A DNA stretch of 64,000 nucleotides from an uncultured Bacteroidales bacterium (GTDB lineage Bacteria; Bacteroidota; Bacteroidia; Bacteroidales; F082), in contig CAMYXP010000001.1 in NCBI GenBank assembly GCA_947303085.1, positions 248,001 through 312,000 on the forward strand, read 5' to 3'. The notes beneath the pieces are model-generated. The model did not search any database. It had not been told where the DNA came from and saw only the letters and a list, made by a program, of their open reading frames with translations. The stretch's first letter is position 1. Every line of letters begins with the position of its first letter. The position numbers and the translations under genes are program-made. This document shows, piece after piece, positions 50,257 through 58,723 of the stretch.

Positions 50257-51482
50257 TTGAAAAATCCTTCCAAGACGCGCATCGTCTTTTCAGTAGCACC
50301 TATTTTCTTTGCCACGTAGTCATGGCAAATCCTCGATGATTTCTCGTAAAACGCCTCGTCGTTGATGAATCTGAAGAACACATTTTCTAGCTCGCGCTGG
50401 TTGTTGATGGCGAAGGCGCCTTTCAGCTTCACAAGGTCGACAGCCTCCTCAAACGCATGGTATTTCGGACCGAAAACCACCGGCACGTCGAACACTATAG
50501 CCTCCTGAATGTTGTGGATTCCGTCGTAGAAGCCTGCTCCGATGTAGGCGAACTGCGCATAGCGGTAAATCTTTGAGAGTATGCCTATCTTATTGATTAC
50601 CAATGTTTTAGTCTTTTTACTCGAATCTAAATTTGTATATAATTGATAATCATGGAGATGCGATTCGATTTGTTTGATATGCGACTCTGAGATGTCGTGC
50701 GGCACCATGATGAAGCAGTAGTCGTTTGGCATGTTTTCGATGAAGTTGTATAAAATCTTCTCGTCTGACGGCCAGCTGCTGCCTGCGATGATGCATTTTC
50801 TGTTACCGATAAACTCTTCAATATCAGGGAAACGCTGCGCCTGCTGGGCAATCTCGTAAACGCGGTCGAAACGGGTGTCGCCCGCCACAGTGAGGTCGTC
50901 GATACCCATCTTATAAAGCAGGTTGGCGGTCTCGTTGTTCTGAGTGAAGAAGTATTTTACCTTGTAGAAATGATTTCTGAACCATGCGCCCCACGGACGG
51001 AAGAAATATTGTTTCGGGCGCAGCACCGTTGAGATGTAAAACAGCGGTATGTGCCTGTCTTTCAATATTTTAATATGGTTAAACCAGAACTCATATTTCA
51101 CAAAAAACACAGCTTTGAATTTAAAATTCTTGACTAAGTGCCGTGCGTTGTTAAGTGTGTCGAGAGGCATGTAAGCCACCATATCGGCTAGCGGGAAGTC
51201 TTTTTTCACCTCATATCCCGAAGGTGAGAAGAAGGTGAGGAGAAGCTTATATTTAGGATATTCTTTCTTCAGAGCTTCAATAATAGGCAGACCTTGTTCA
51301 AACTCGCCAAGCGACGACACGTGCATCCAAAACCATTTGTCGTCGGGGTTGGGCGATTTGAGCTTGTCCCATTGGTTGCGGCGACCGTCGCGCCATAAAA
51401 TAGCCTTGTTATTGCCAAAATGTGCTGCAATATTGATTAAAAAAGCGTAGCAGCGGATAAAAAAAGTATAAAGTAATCGCAT
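50253..51482 (-). CDS. waaA: 3-deoxy-D-manno-octulosonic acid (Kdo) transferase
   Basis: Transfers Kdo from CMP-Kdo to lipid A precursor at the inner membrane. The 409-residue product has an N-terminal membrane anchor region (RLLYTFFIRCYAFLINIA), the WMHVSSLGEFEQGLPIIEALK pattern of the first Rossmann domain, YPKYKLLLTFFSPSGYEV, and in the second domain IIAGSSWPSDE and YIGAGFYDGIHNIQEAIVFDVPVVFGP. It sits near kdsD and lptB (about 4 kb away), other LPS genes. Confidence 0.94.
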   Translation of the reverse strand: MRLLYTFFIRCYAFLINIAAHFGNNKAILWRDGRRNQWDKLKSPNPDDKWFWMHVSSLGEFEQGLPIIEALKKEYPKYKLLLTFFSPSGYEVKKDFPLADMVAYMPLDTLNNARHLVKNFKFKAVFFVKYEFWFNHIKILKDRHIPLFYISTVLRPKQYFFRPWGAWFRNHFYKVKYFFTQNNETANLLYKMGIDDLTVAGDTRFDRVYEIAQQAQRFPDIEEFIGNRKCIIAGSSWPSDEKILYNFIENMPNDYCFIMVPHDISESHIKQIESHLHDYQLYTNLDSSKKTKTLVINKIGILSKIYRYAQFAYIGAGFYDGIHNIQEAIVFDVPVVFGPKYHAFEEAVDLVKLKGAFAINNQRELENVFFRFINDEAFYEKSSRICHDYVAKKIGATEKTMRVLEGFFN

Positions 51483-51483
51483 A

Positions 51484-52251
51484 TTAATAATAGTAATATT
51501 CCGCAGGTTTACGTTTATAAGTCGGGATATAGATAGCGGCTCTGATGCCCACGTATTGATCGATGTAAGATTTGTTGTCTTTGCCCATCAGGTTGAAATC
51601 CCATTGACGGAGCGATTTCGTGTAAGCCTGAGTAAACTCTAATGAAAGCGAGAAGTTAAACACTCTGGTGTTGCTTAAAAACAGATATCCGATCTCACCC
51701 GACCAGGCGAATCCGCCGCGCATACGGTCGTAGCCGTAAAGGTAATCGCCAGCCAGTGCCGGAGGTGGTGAGGCATACGATCCGAACTCGCATTTGATGC
51801 GGTTGAAGAGATATCCGATGCCGCCCTGCACGAAGAATCCGCAGTTGGGATTTGGCGATAATACAGGGAAAACCTTACCCACGCGGGCTTGAAAATGAGC
51901 GCCTCTCTCGAAGAGAGCATAGCTGCCATAGATGCCGTCGCCGGTAATGATCTCGCCTGAGTTGTCGAGGATATCGCCGAAAAGCTCCTCTCGGCTGATG
52001 TTGACCTTATTTCCTGAGATAAAATTGCCGTTGATGCTGAAAAGCCAGTTGTGTTTTGTCTTGAAAAACATGCTTCCGCCGATGGAATTGTTGTTGTCGA
52101 ACAAAACTTTAGTGTCCTGGCCAGGAATCTGGTAGGCGTATGTGGCTTGGAACATCCAAGTGGAAATTTTCTCGGTTTTGATGTCGCTTTGCGCCCAAGT
52201 TGCAAAAGGAAGTATAGCTAATAATATGAGTATCAGTCTTTTACACCTCAT
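51484..52251 (-). CDS. Predicted outer-membrane beta-barrel protein of unknown function
   Basis: 255 residues with a signal peptide (KRLILILLAILPFATWAQ) and short amphipathic strands with aromatic ends (WLFSINGNFISGN, GFFVQGGIGYLFNRIKCE, GGFAWSGEIGYLF, FNFSLSLEFTQAY, ending AEYYYY). This is the look of an 8-10 strand barrel. No specific family is recognised. It is directly upstream of waaA on the same strand, 1 base apart, so they are probably co-transcribed. -7 box TATATTTG at 52281-52274. Confidence 0.8.
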   Translation of the reverse strand: MRCKRLILILLAILPFATWAQSDIKTEKISTWMFQATYAYQIPGQDTKVLFDNNNSIGGSMFFKTKHNWLFSINGNFISGNKVNISREELFGDILDNSGEIITGDGIYGSYALFERGAHFQARVGKVFPVLSPNPNCGFFVQGGIGYLFNRIKCEFGSYASPPPALAGDYLYGYDRMRGGFAWSGEIGYLFLSNTRVFNFSLSLEFTQAYTKSLRQWDFNLMGKDNKSYIDQYVGIRAAIYIPTYKRKPAEYYYY

Positions 52252-52273
52252 AATAAAAATTATTTATTCACTG

Positions 52274-52307
52274 CAAATATACTAAACGTTTTGGAAATTC
52301 GTTTAGT
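52274..52307 (-). promoter_or_regulatory. -7 box overlapping an inverted repeat
   Basis: The minus-strand -7 box TATATTTG (52281-52274) touches the inverted repeat ACTAAACG (52281-52288) ... CGTTTAGT (52300-52307), with 11 bases between the arms. The repeat would cover the region between -7 and -33 and is a candidate operator for the outer-membrane protein and waaA, or for the divergent lipoprotein gene. Confidence 0.45.
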
Positions 52308-52344
52308 ATTTTGAAAAATGTTTTAATTAATAAAAAAATAGTAG

Positions 52345-52352
52345 TATTTTTG
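52345..52352 (+). promoter_or_regulatory. -7 box of the lipoprotein gene
   Basis: TATTTTTG, 26 bases before the start codon at 52379. No -33 TTTG at the right distance. Confidence 0.55.
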
Positions 52353-52378
52353 CAGTTGAATTTTAACATATTGACATC

Positions 52379-53128
52379 ATGAAAAAAGATTTTAGAATTT
52401 TATCAATGATATTCAGCGCGTTGGTGCTGGTTCTCGCCTTAAGTCTCTCATCATGTAAAAAAGATAAGGATAAAGAGGAAGAGGAGACACCTACACCTGG
52501 CTCGACATGGTATTCGCCTACACCTGGTGAGAATGGTACTTTGCCTAAGAAAGTGTTGCCAGCTGAGTTGTATGACGCTGTAACTGAATACTTTACAGTC
52601 AATACAGGTGAGAATCCTCCAGCGGTCGACGGAGAGTTCGTGTCAAGCCCTCATAGACTTCTGCACTCGACATTTGTGAACGACACAACAGTCTATTTCA
52701 ATGACCGTTACATCGCTTTCTTCAAAAACGGCGAATATATCGATTTCTATGGAAAACAATGGGATGACAACGAAGGCGATTACTATGAGGAAGTTTATAG
52801 AAAGCTTAATGTGATTGGTACCGGCGAGAATTTCACCTGCTATTATCTCACTGAAGGCTACCCGAATGGTATGTTCGCAAGACAGTCGACCATTTTCAGC
52901 GGCAAGTGGAATACAAACTATGGCGGATTGAAAGACTTCCAGGTGGCTGTTGTCCTTTTGGAAACCAGCGGCAACCCGAACCTCGCTCCTGAAAACTCAT
53001 TCCGTGTGCTTGGCGACGAAGACGGACTCGCACAGGATACAGCATGGTTGGATGGCAAGAGCGGTATGTTCGGCGGCATCAAAGAAGTGTCGGCAGAAGA
53101 CGCTTTCAGAATGTTTAGAATCAAATAA
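52379..53128 (+). CDS. Lipoprotein of unknown function
   Basis: 249 residues. Lipoprotein signal (ALSLSSCKKDKDKEEEE, cysteine 26) with an acidic/lysine-rich linker, then a Pro/Thr-rich stretch (PTPGSTWYSPTPGENG). The mature domain has short beta strands (VYFNDRYIAFFKNGEYIDFYGKQWDD, FSGKWNTNYGGLKDFQVAVVLLET) and no recognised family. It is 2 bases upstream of the M16 peptidase gene, so the two are likely transcribed together from the box at 52345. Confidence 0.82.
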   Translation: MKKDFRILSMIFSALVLVLALSLSSCKKDKDKEEEETPTPGSTWYSPTPGENGTLPKKVLPAELYDAVTEYFTVNTGENPPAVDGEFVSSPHRLLHSTFVNDTTVYFNDRYIAFFKNGEYIDFYGKQWDDNEGDYYEEVYRKLNVIGTGENFTCYYLTEGYPNGMFARQSTIFSGKWNTNYGGLKDFQVAVVLLETSGNPNLAPENSFRVLGDEDGLAQDTAWLDGKSGMFGGIKEVSAEDAFRMFRIK

Positions 53129-53130
53129 AA

Positions 53131-54375
53131 ATGTCGGACGAAAAGACAATTTCGCAAGCAATTTTATCGAATGGAATAAAGGTAATTCACCGGCACCGCG
53201 CTGGTGAATTATCGCATTTAGCCCTGATGGTCAACGCGGGAATGCGCGACGAGAAAGAAGACGAGAACGGGCTGGCGCATTTCATCGAACATCTTGTTTT
53301 TAAAGGCACAAAACGCCGTAAGGCTTACCATATTCTGAGCTGCCTCGAGAACGTGGGCGGCGACCTCAACGCGTTCACCACCAAGGAGGAGACGTGCATT
53401 CATGCCTCGTTCCTGAAGGAACACATCAACAAGGCGATGGACCTCTTCGCCGATGTCATCTTCAACAGCACCTTCCCGGAAAACGAGATGGAGAAGGAGA
53501 AAGAGGTGATTCTCGACGAGATAAACTCCTATCGCGATACCCCAGCCGACGAGATTTTCGATGAGTTTGAAAACCTCATTTACCGTGGGCATCAACTCGG
53601 ACGTAACATATTGGGAACCATTGACTTAGTTGAGGGATACACTCGCAATGACATCGTGAAGTTCCGCAACCAGCATTATGCTCCCGACAGGATGGTGCTG
53701 GCATGCATCGGCAACATCTCGTTTGACGATTTTTTGAAGCTGGCAAATAGGTATTTCGCTGATTATCAAGGTAATGCGTTGCCGTTTGAGCGTGTGCCGT
53801 TTGTCGCCAACACGCCTGCGACACGTACCGAGGAGCGAAAGAACCACCTCACTCACGTCATCATGGGCGGACTGGCCTATAAATACAACGACGACCGCAA
53901 GCTGAAGATGATTTTGTTGAACAACATCTTAGGCGGTCCGGGCATGAACACTAGGTTGAACCTCAACATCCGTGAGAAATACGGCTTCGCGTATACCATT
54001 GAGTCACAATACAATGCGTATTCCGATACAGGAAATTATACCATTTATATGGGTGTCGACCCGCACTCGCAGGAACGCTCTATTGAATTGGTTTACAAAG
54101 AGTTAAACAAGCTGATGACGCAGCGTCTCGGCACCTTGCAGCTGTCGAACGCCAAGAAACAGCTCATAGGGCAGGTGGCCTTGAGCAACGAGTCGGGGAT
54201 GAACGACCTGCTGAGCATGGTGCGTGCCGGATTCTTTGAGGAACACATCGAGACTTTGCCTGAGACGATAGCAAAACTCGAAAAAATAACATCAAGCGAC
54301 TTGCTTGAAATCGCTAACGACATTTACGATAAGGATAAAGTTAACCTTTTGATTTTCAATGGGCAGGACGATTAA
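53131..54375 (+). CDS. M16 family zinc peptidase
   Basis: A 414-residue inverzincin-type peptidase. The active motif HxxEH appears in [16 protein letters not shown] and the distal glutamate in [18 protein letters not shown]. The second, inactive lobe is also present ([23 protein letters not shown]). There is no signal peptide, so it is cytoplasmic or a mitochondrial-processing-peptidase-like protein of the YmxG type. Substrate unknown. The stop overlaps that of the convergent lptB by 4 bases (TTAA). Confidence 0.92.
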   Translation: MSDEKTISQAILSNGIKVIHRHRAGELSHLALMVNAGMRDEKEDENGLAHFIEHLVFKGTKRRKAYHILSCLENVGGDLNAFTTKEETCIHASFLKEHINKAMDLFADVIFNSTFPENEMEKEKEVILDEINSYRDTPADEIFDEFENLIYRGHQLGRNILGTIDLVEGYTRNDIVKFRNQHYAPDRMVLACIGNISFDDFLKLANRYFADYQGNALPFERVPFVANTPATRTEERKNHLTHVIMGGLAYKYNDDRKLKMILLNNILGGPGMNTRLNLNIREKYGFAYTIESQYNAYSDTGNYTIYMGVDPHSQERSIELVYKELNKLMTQRLGTLQLSNAKKQLIGQVALSNESGMNDLLSMVRAGFFEEHIETLPETIAKLEKITSSDLLEIANDIYDKDKVNLLIFNGQDD

Positions 54376-55109
54376 AACTCTTTTTTGCGGAGTTCGAAGT
54401 TCGAGCCGAGATAGTGGCTGCGCACGACAGGGTCGTTGGCGAGCTCTTCAGGTGTGCCTGCCTTCAGCAGTTGACCTTCAAACACCAAGTAAGCGCGGTC
54501 GGTGATTGACAGCGTCTCGTTGGCGTTGTGGTCGGTGATTAGCACACCGATGTTTTTCGTTTTCAGTTTCGCCACCACGCGCTGGATGTCTTCAACAGCA
54601 ATAGGGTCGACACCGGCGAAAGGCTCGTCGAGGAGGATGAACTTAGGGTCGATGGCGAGGGCACGTGCTATCTCGCAACGGCGACGTTCGCCGCCCGACA
54701 GCTGGATTCCCTTGCTTTTGCGGATATGTTGCAAACCGAACTCATCGAGCAGCGACTCGAGCTTGTCTTTACGTTGCTCGTTGGTCATGTCTTTCTTAAA
54801 CTGCATCACCGAGTAGATGTTGTCTTCGACTGACATCTGGCGGAACACTGAAGCTTCCTGAGCGAGGTATCCGATGCCTATCTGGGCGCGTTTGTACATC
54901 GGGAATTTTGTAATCTCTTCATTATCAAGGAAAACGTGACCCGAGAACGGTTTGATGAGACCCACAATCATGTAGAAAGTGGTGGTCTTACCGGCACCGT
55001 TAGGGCCGAGAAGTCCGACGATTTCGCCTTGGTTCACCTCGATGCTCACACCCTTCACTACGGTGCGTTGCTTGTATTTCTTGACTAAAGAATCGGTTCT
55101 GAGTAACAT
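54372..55109 (-). CDS. lptB: LPS export ABC transporter ATPase LptB
   Basis: The ATPase that drives LPS extraction from the inner membrane with LptF, LptG and LptC. The 245-residue protein has Walker [15 protein letters not shown] (residues ~34-47), the ABC signature [15 protein letters not shown], Walker [16 protein letters not shown] and the switch histidine in LITDHN. The [11 protein letters not shown] and [10 protein letters not shown] segments are LptB-typical. The start overlaps the stop of kdsD (TAATG), giving kdsD-lptB on one transcript, both in LPS supply. Confidence 0.95.
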   Translation of the reverse strand: MLLRTDSLVKKYKQRTVVKGVSIEVNQGEIVGLLGPNGAGKTTTFYMIVGLIKPFSGHVFLDNEEITKFPMYKRAQIGIGYLAQEASVFRQMSVEDNIYSVMQFKKDMTNEQRKDKLESLLDEFGLQHIRKSKGIQLSGGERRRCEIARALAIDPKFILLDEPFAGVDPIAVEDIQRVVAKLKTKNIGVLITDHNANETLSITDRAYLVFEGQLLKAGTPEELANDPVVRSHYLGSNFELRKKEF

Positions 55110-56065
55110 TATATAATTCCTTCCTTGATAATATCGTGAATGTGAATCATGCCGATGTATTTGCCGCGTTCCATGACAGGAAGCACCGAAATCTCCTTAC
55201 TTTGCATGATATTAAGCGCGTCGGCGACGTGTGCGGTCTTGTCGATGGTGGTCGGGTTTTTCGTCATAATCTCATTGACATGCACCGCCTCTATGTTAGG
55301 GTGTTTCATCAGCATACGGCGCAGGTCGCCGTCGGTGACTATTCCCACCAGTTTGTCGTTCCCAATGACTGCCGCCGCGCCGAGCATCTTCTCGGAAATC
55401 TCGATGATGGCCTGTGTCATGATGTCGTCAGGCTTGACCTGTGGAAGACCGTTTTTGATGCATACGTCGCCCACGGTGAGGTAGAGACGTTTGCCGAGGG
55501 CGCCGCCCGGGTGGAACTTCGCGAAGTCTTCGGCAGTGAAGCCGCGCATCTTCAGAAGCGCTACGGCTATGGCGTCGCCCATCACGAGCTGTGCCGTGGT
55601 GCTGCTGGTAGGGGCGAGGTTGTTAGGACAAGCCTCACGCGGCACGGTGGTGTCGAGCACGAAGTCGGCCTGACTCGCCAGATATGATTTGCGGTTGCCC
55701 ACGATGGCAACGAGCTTGTTTTTTCTGATCTTAATCAGAGGTATCAAAACCTTGATTTCCGGTGTCTCACCGCTCTTTGAGACGATAATCACCACGTCGT
55801 CGTCGCGGATGATGCCGAGGTCGCCGTGGATGGCGTCGGCGGCGTGCATAAATACCGCTGTTGTGCCGGTGGAATTGAGCGTTGCGACGATTTTTTGCGC
55901 TATGTTTGCACTTTTTCCGATGCCGGAAACGATGACGTTGCCCTTCGAATTATAAATTAATTCGACCACTTTTTCGAAATCATCGGTGAGCAGCGACTTT
56001 AATCCTAATATCGAATTAGCCTCATTATCAATGACTTGCAGTGCAATTTCGCGTAAATTTTCCAT
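55109..56065 (-). CDS. kdsD: D-arabinose-5-phosphate isomerase (KdsD/KpsF type)
   Basis: Converts ribulose 5-phosphate to arabinose 5-phosphate for Kdo synthesis. About 318 residues: an SIS domain (~35-170) with [27 protein letters not shown] and SKSGETPEI, followed by two CBS domains (~205-318) with [15 protein letters not shown] and [21 protein letters not shown] 56065 is preferred over an upstream in-frame TTG. A -7 box TATCTTTG at 56144-56137 gives a ~70-base leader. Confidence 0.94.
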   Translation of the reverse strand: MENLREIALQVIDNEANSILGLKSLLTDDFEKVVELIYNSKGNVIVSGIGKSANIAQKIVATLNSTGTTAVFMHAADAIHGDLGIIRDDDVVIIVSKSGETPEIKVLIPLIKIRKNKLVAIVGNRKSYLASQADFVLDTTVPREACPNNLAPTSSTTAQLVMGDAIAVALLKMRGFTAEDFAKFHPGGALGKRLYLTVGDVCIKNGLPQVKPDDIMTQAIIEISEKMLGAAAVIGNDKLVGIVTDGDLRRMLMKHPNIEAVHVNEIMTKNPTTIDKTAHVADALNIMQSKEISVLPVMERGKYIGMIHIHDIIKEGII

Positions 56066-56114
56066 TATCAAAAAATTTTTTAAAATTTTCTTGCTTTATT
56101 AAAATGAAAAGTTA

Positions 56115-56144
56115 TAACTTTGTAAAAATAACGATGCAAAGATA
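56115..56144. promoter_or_regulatory. Overlapping opposed -7 boxes (recQ / kdsD)
   Basis: Plus-strand TAACTTTG at 56115-56122 points to recQ and minus-strand TATCTTTG at 56144-56137 points to kdsD. The predicted start sites (about 56129 and 56130) practically coincide, and each polymerase would have to transcribe through the other's -7 box. Confidence 0.6.
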
Positions 56145-56169
56145 ACGATTATTTTTTAATCCTATAACT

Positions 56170-58374
56170 ATGGCAAAAATTGATGAAAAAAGTTTACATG
56201 ATTTACTGAAGAATGTCTTTGGTTTTGACCAGTTTAAAGGCAATCAGAAAGCTATCATTAAAAGCATCCTCGCGGGAAACAACACTTTCGTGCTGATGCC
56301 TACCGGTGGCGGTAAATCATTGTGCTACCAGCTGCCTGCCTTGATGAGCGAAGGGACAACGATAGTGGTTTCACCTCTTATTGCCTTGATGAAGAACCAG
56401 GTGGACATGATTCGTAACTTCGGTGCCGACACCGGAATAGCCCACGTGATGAACTCATCGCTGTCGAAAGCAGAGCTGATGCAGGTGCGCGAAGACCTCG
56501 TGAACAAAAAGACCAAGCTGCTCTACGTGGCTCCCGAATCGCTGACGAAGGAGGAAACACTGGAGTTCCTGCGTGGCTTGAATATTTCGTTCTTTGCCAT
56601 CGACGAGGCGCACTGTATCTCCGAATGGGGTCACGACTTCCGTCCGGAATACCGCCGTCTGCGCCCGATTATCAACGCCATAAACCCTAAACTGCCTATC
56701 ATCGCATTGACGGCCACCGCCACAGTGAAGGTGCAGCAGGACATCATGAAAAACCTCGAGATTCAAGACGCGAAGATCTTCAAATCGTCATTCGACCGTC
56801 CGAATCTTTATTACGAGGTACGTCCGAAGACAAAAGATGTCGTTAAAGACATTATAAAATATATCAAAGCGAACCCTGGAAAATCGGGTATCGTTTATAC
56901 TCTGAGCCGTAAGAAAGTTGAGGAACTCGCTGAGACTCTGCAAGTTAACGGCATCAAGGCGTTGCCGTACCACGCAGGTTTGGATAGCCAGACACGTCGT
57001 GAGAATCAGGATAAGTTCCTGATGGAGGAAGTCGACGTCATCGTGGCTACAATTGCGTTCGGTATGGGCATAGACAAGCCGGATATCCGTTTCGTGATTC
57101 ATCACGACATCCCGAAGAGCCTCGAAGGCTACTATCAGGAGACAGGTCGCGCGGGTCGTGACGGCGGCGAAGGCAACTGCATCGCGTTCTACGATTATGA
57201 AGATATTCATAAACTCGAGAAATTCAACAAAGGTAAGAACGTCGCGGAGCAGGAGATTGCCCGTGAGCTGTTGAACGAGACTGTGACATACGCCGAGTCG
57301 CCGGTATGCCGTCACAAACTGTTGCTACATTATTTCGGTGAGGAATACGACAAGGAAAACTGTGGCGCTTGCGATAACTGCTTGAATCCTAAGGTACGTT
57401 TCGACGGTCAGGAAGATATTAAACTCGTCATCGAGGCGGTTTTGGCAACGAAACAGCTGTTTAAGACCAAGCACATCTCAGAACTCCTTGCCGGTAAAGA
57501 GACTGGTGACATCAAGACGGCGAAGCACGACACCAACGAATATTTCGGTGCCGGCGACGACCACGACGAGAAATATTGGACTTCGATTATTCGTCAAGCC
57601 CTTGTAAATAAATTACTTACGAAGGATATCGACAACTACGGAATCTTGAAGGTGCCGAAAGAAGGCAAAGATTTCATCAAGAAACCGTACCCGGTGATGG
57701 TGGCTATGGACCACGATTACGACAAGGGCGATGAAGATGATTTCGACGAGGAAAGAGTGGCACTTTCGAAGGATTCAGGCACAGATAAGACCTTGTTCTC
57801 GATGCTGAAAGACCTCCGCAAGACCATCGCGAAGAAGAAAAACCTGCCGCCATTCGTCATTTTCCAGGATCCGTCGCTCGAGGATATGGCCATCCAGTAT
57901 CCTATCACGATGGAGGAGCTGACACAGATTGCAGGTGTCGGAGCAGGAAAGGCACAGAAGTTCGGTCAGCCGTTTATCGACCTCATCAAAGAATATGTCG
58001 AGGAAAACGAGATTACCCGCCCGAACGACATGGTGGTGAAATCGGTGGTGAATAAATCGGCATTGAAAATCAGTATCATACAGAATATCGACAAGGAGAT
58101 TCCTCTTGAAGACATCGCTTATTCGAAGAACCTCGAGTTTGATGAATTGTTGACTGAAATCGAGAGCATTGTGGCGAGCGGAACACACCTCGACATTCGC
58201 TATTACACCCGCGATAACATCGATGAGTATCATCAGGAGGATATCATTCAGTATTTCAAAGAGGCTGAGTCCGACGACCTTGAGACGGCGATGAAGACCC
58301 TCGGTGAGAACGAATACGAAGAAGAGGAAGTGCGACTGATGAGGATTCAGTTCCTGTCGGAAGTTGGTAACTAA
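56170..58374 (+). CDS. recQ: ATP-dependent DNA helicase RecQ
   Basis: A 3'-5' DNA helicase of 734 residues for recombination and fork repair. Walker A in MPTGGGKSLCYQLPAL, DEAH box in FAIDEAHCISEWGHDFR, motif VI in QETGRAGRDGG, and the zinc-binding C-terminal region with CRHKLLLHYFGEE and CGACDNCLNP. An HRDC-like segment follows (YPITMEELTQIAGVGAGKAQKFG). The C-terminal ~130 residues are acidic and helix-rich beyond HRDC, which makes it longer than E. coli RecQ (about 610 residues), as is usual in Bacteroidota. Confidence 0.95.
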   Translation: MAKIDEKSLHDLLKNVFGFDQFKGNQKAIIKSILAGNNTFVLMPTGGGKSLCYQLPALMSEGTTIVVSPLIALMKNQVDMIRNFGADTGIAHVMNSSLSKAELMQVREDLVNKKTKLLYVAPESLTKEETLEFLRGLNISFFAIDEAHCISEWGHDFRPEYRRLRPIINAINPKLPIIALTATATVKVQQDIMKNLEIQDAKIFKSSFDRPNLYYEVRPKTKDVVKDIIKYIKANPGKSGIVYTLSRKKVEELAETLQVNGIKALPYHAGLDSQTRRENQDKFLMEEVDVIVATIAFGMGIDKPDIRFVIHHDIPKSLEGYYQETGRAGRDGGEGNCIAFYDYEDIHKLEKFNKGKNVAEQEIARELLNETVTYAESPVCRHKLLLHYFGEEYDKENCGACDNCLNPKVRFDGQEDIKLVIEAVLATKQLFKTKHISELLAGKETGDIKTAKHDTNEYFGAGDDHDEKYWTSIIRQALVNKLLTKDIDNYGILKVPKEGKDFIKKPYPVMVAMDHDYDKGDEDDFDEERVALSKDSGTDKTLFSMLKDLRKTIAKKKNLPPFVIFQDPSLEDMAIQYPITMEELTQIAGVGAGKAQKFGQPFIDLIKEYVEENEITRPNDMVVKSVVNKSALKISIIQNIDKEIPLEDIAYSKNLEFDELLTEIESIVASGTHLDIRYYTRDNIDEYHQEDIIQYFKEAESDDLETAMKTLGENEYEEEEVRLMRIQFLSEVGN

Positions 58375-58384
58375 CTCTCGTCTT

Positions 58385-58723
58385 ATGAGTAAACGATTGT
58401 TTTTAATATTGACGGTTTTCTTTTTGGTTAGCTGCGACAGCAAGCCGAAGCGAACGGCTCCTTCTGTGTTTCTCACTGAACCTCAAATGGTTGACGTGAT
58501 GACCGACGTTCAGCTTATGGAGGCGATTATCAGCTACAAGAAGAATGTGAACCAGAAGACGGCATATCTGAAGACGCAAGGTTTCGATACCGTTTTTGCG
58601 CATTACGGCATCAACGATTCGATATTCAAAGAAAATGTAAAATATTACAATGATGTTGAGCCTCAGACACTTATAAGAATTATGGATTCTGTTGAGGTTC
58701 GTTTGGCGGGGATGAAAAACTAA
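58385..58723 (+). CDS. DUF4296 lipoprotein
   Basis: About 112 residues. Lipoprotein signal (LFLILTVFFLVSCDSKPK, cysteine 15). The body matches DUF4296: VFLTEPQMVDVMTDVQLMEAIISYKK, a central GFDTVFAHYGINDSIFKENVKYY and a C-terminal helix. The function of this family is unknown. ATG 58385 lies 10 bases after the recQ stop and gives a clean signal peptide. The stop overlaps that of the convergent uvrC by 4 bases (CTAA). Confidence 0.88.
   Translation: MSKRLFLILTVFFLVSCDSKPKRTAPSVFLTEPQMVDVMTDVQLMEAIISYKKNVNQKTAYLKTQGFDTVFAHYGINDSIFKENVKYYNDVEPQTLIRIMDSVEVRLAGMKN

Noticed and set aside
55478..55496. GTAGAGACG inside kdsD, like the arm of the 28-bp palindrome
   Set aside because: There is no matching second arm, and the residues encoded (KRLYLTVGD region) are normal KdsD sequence.
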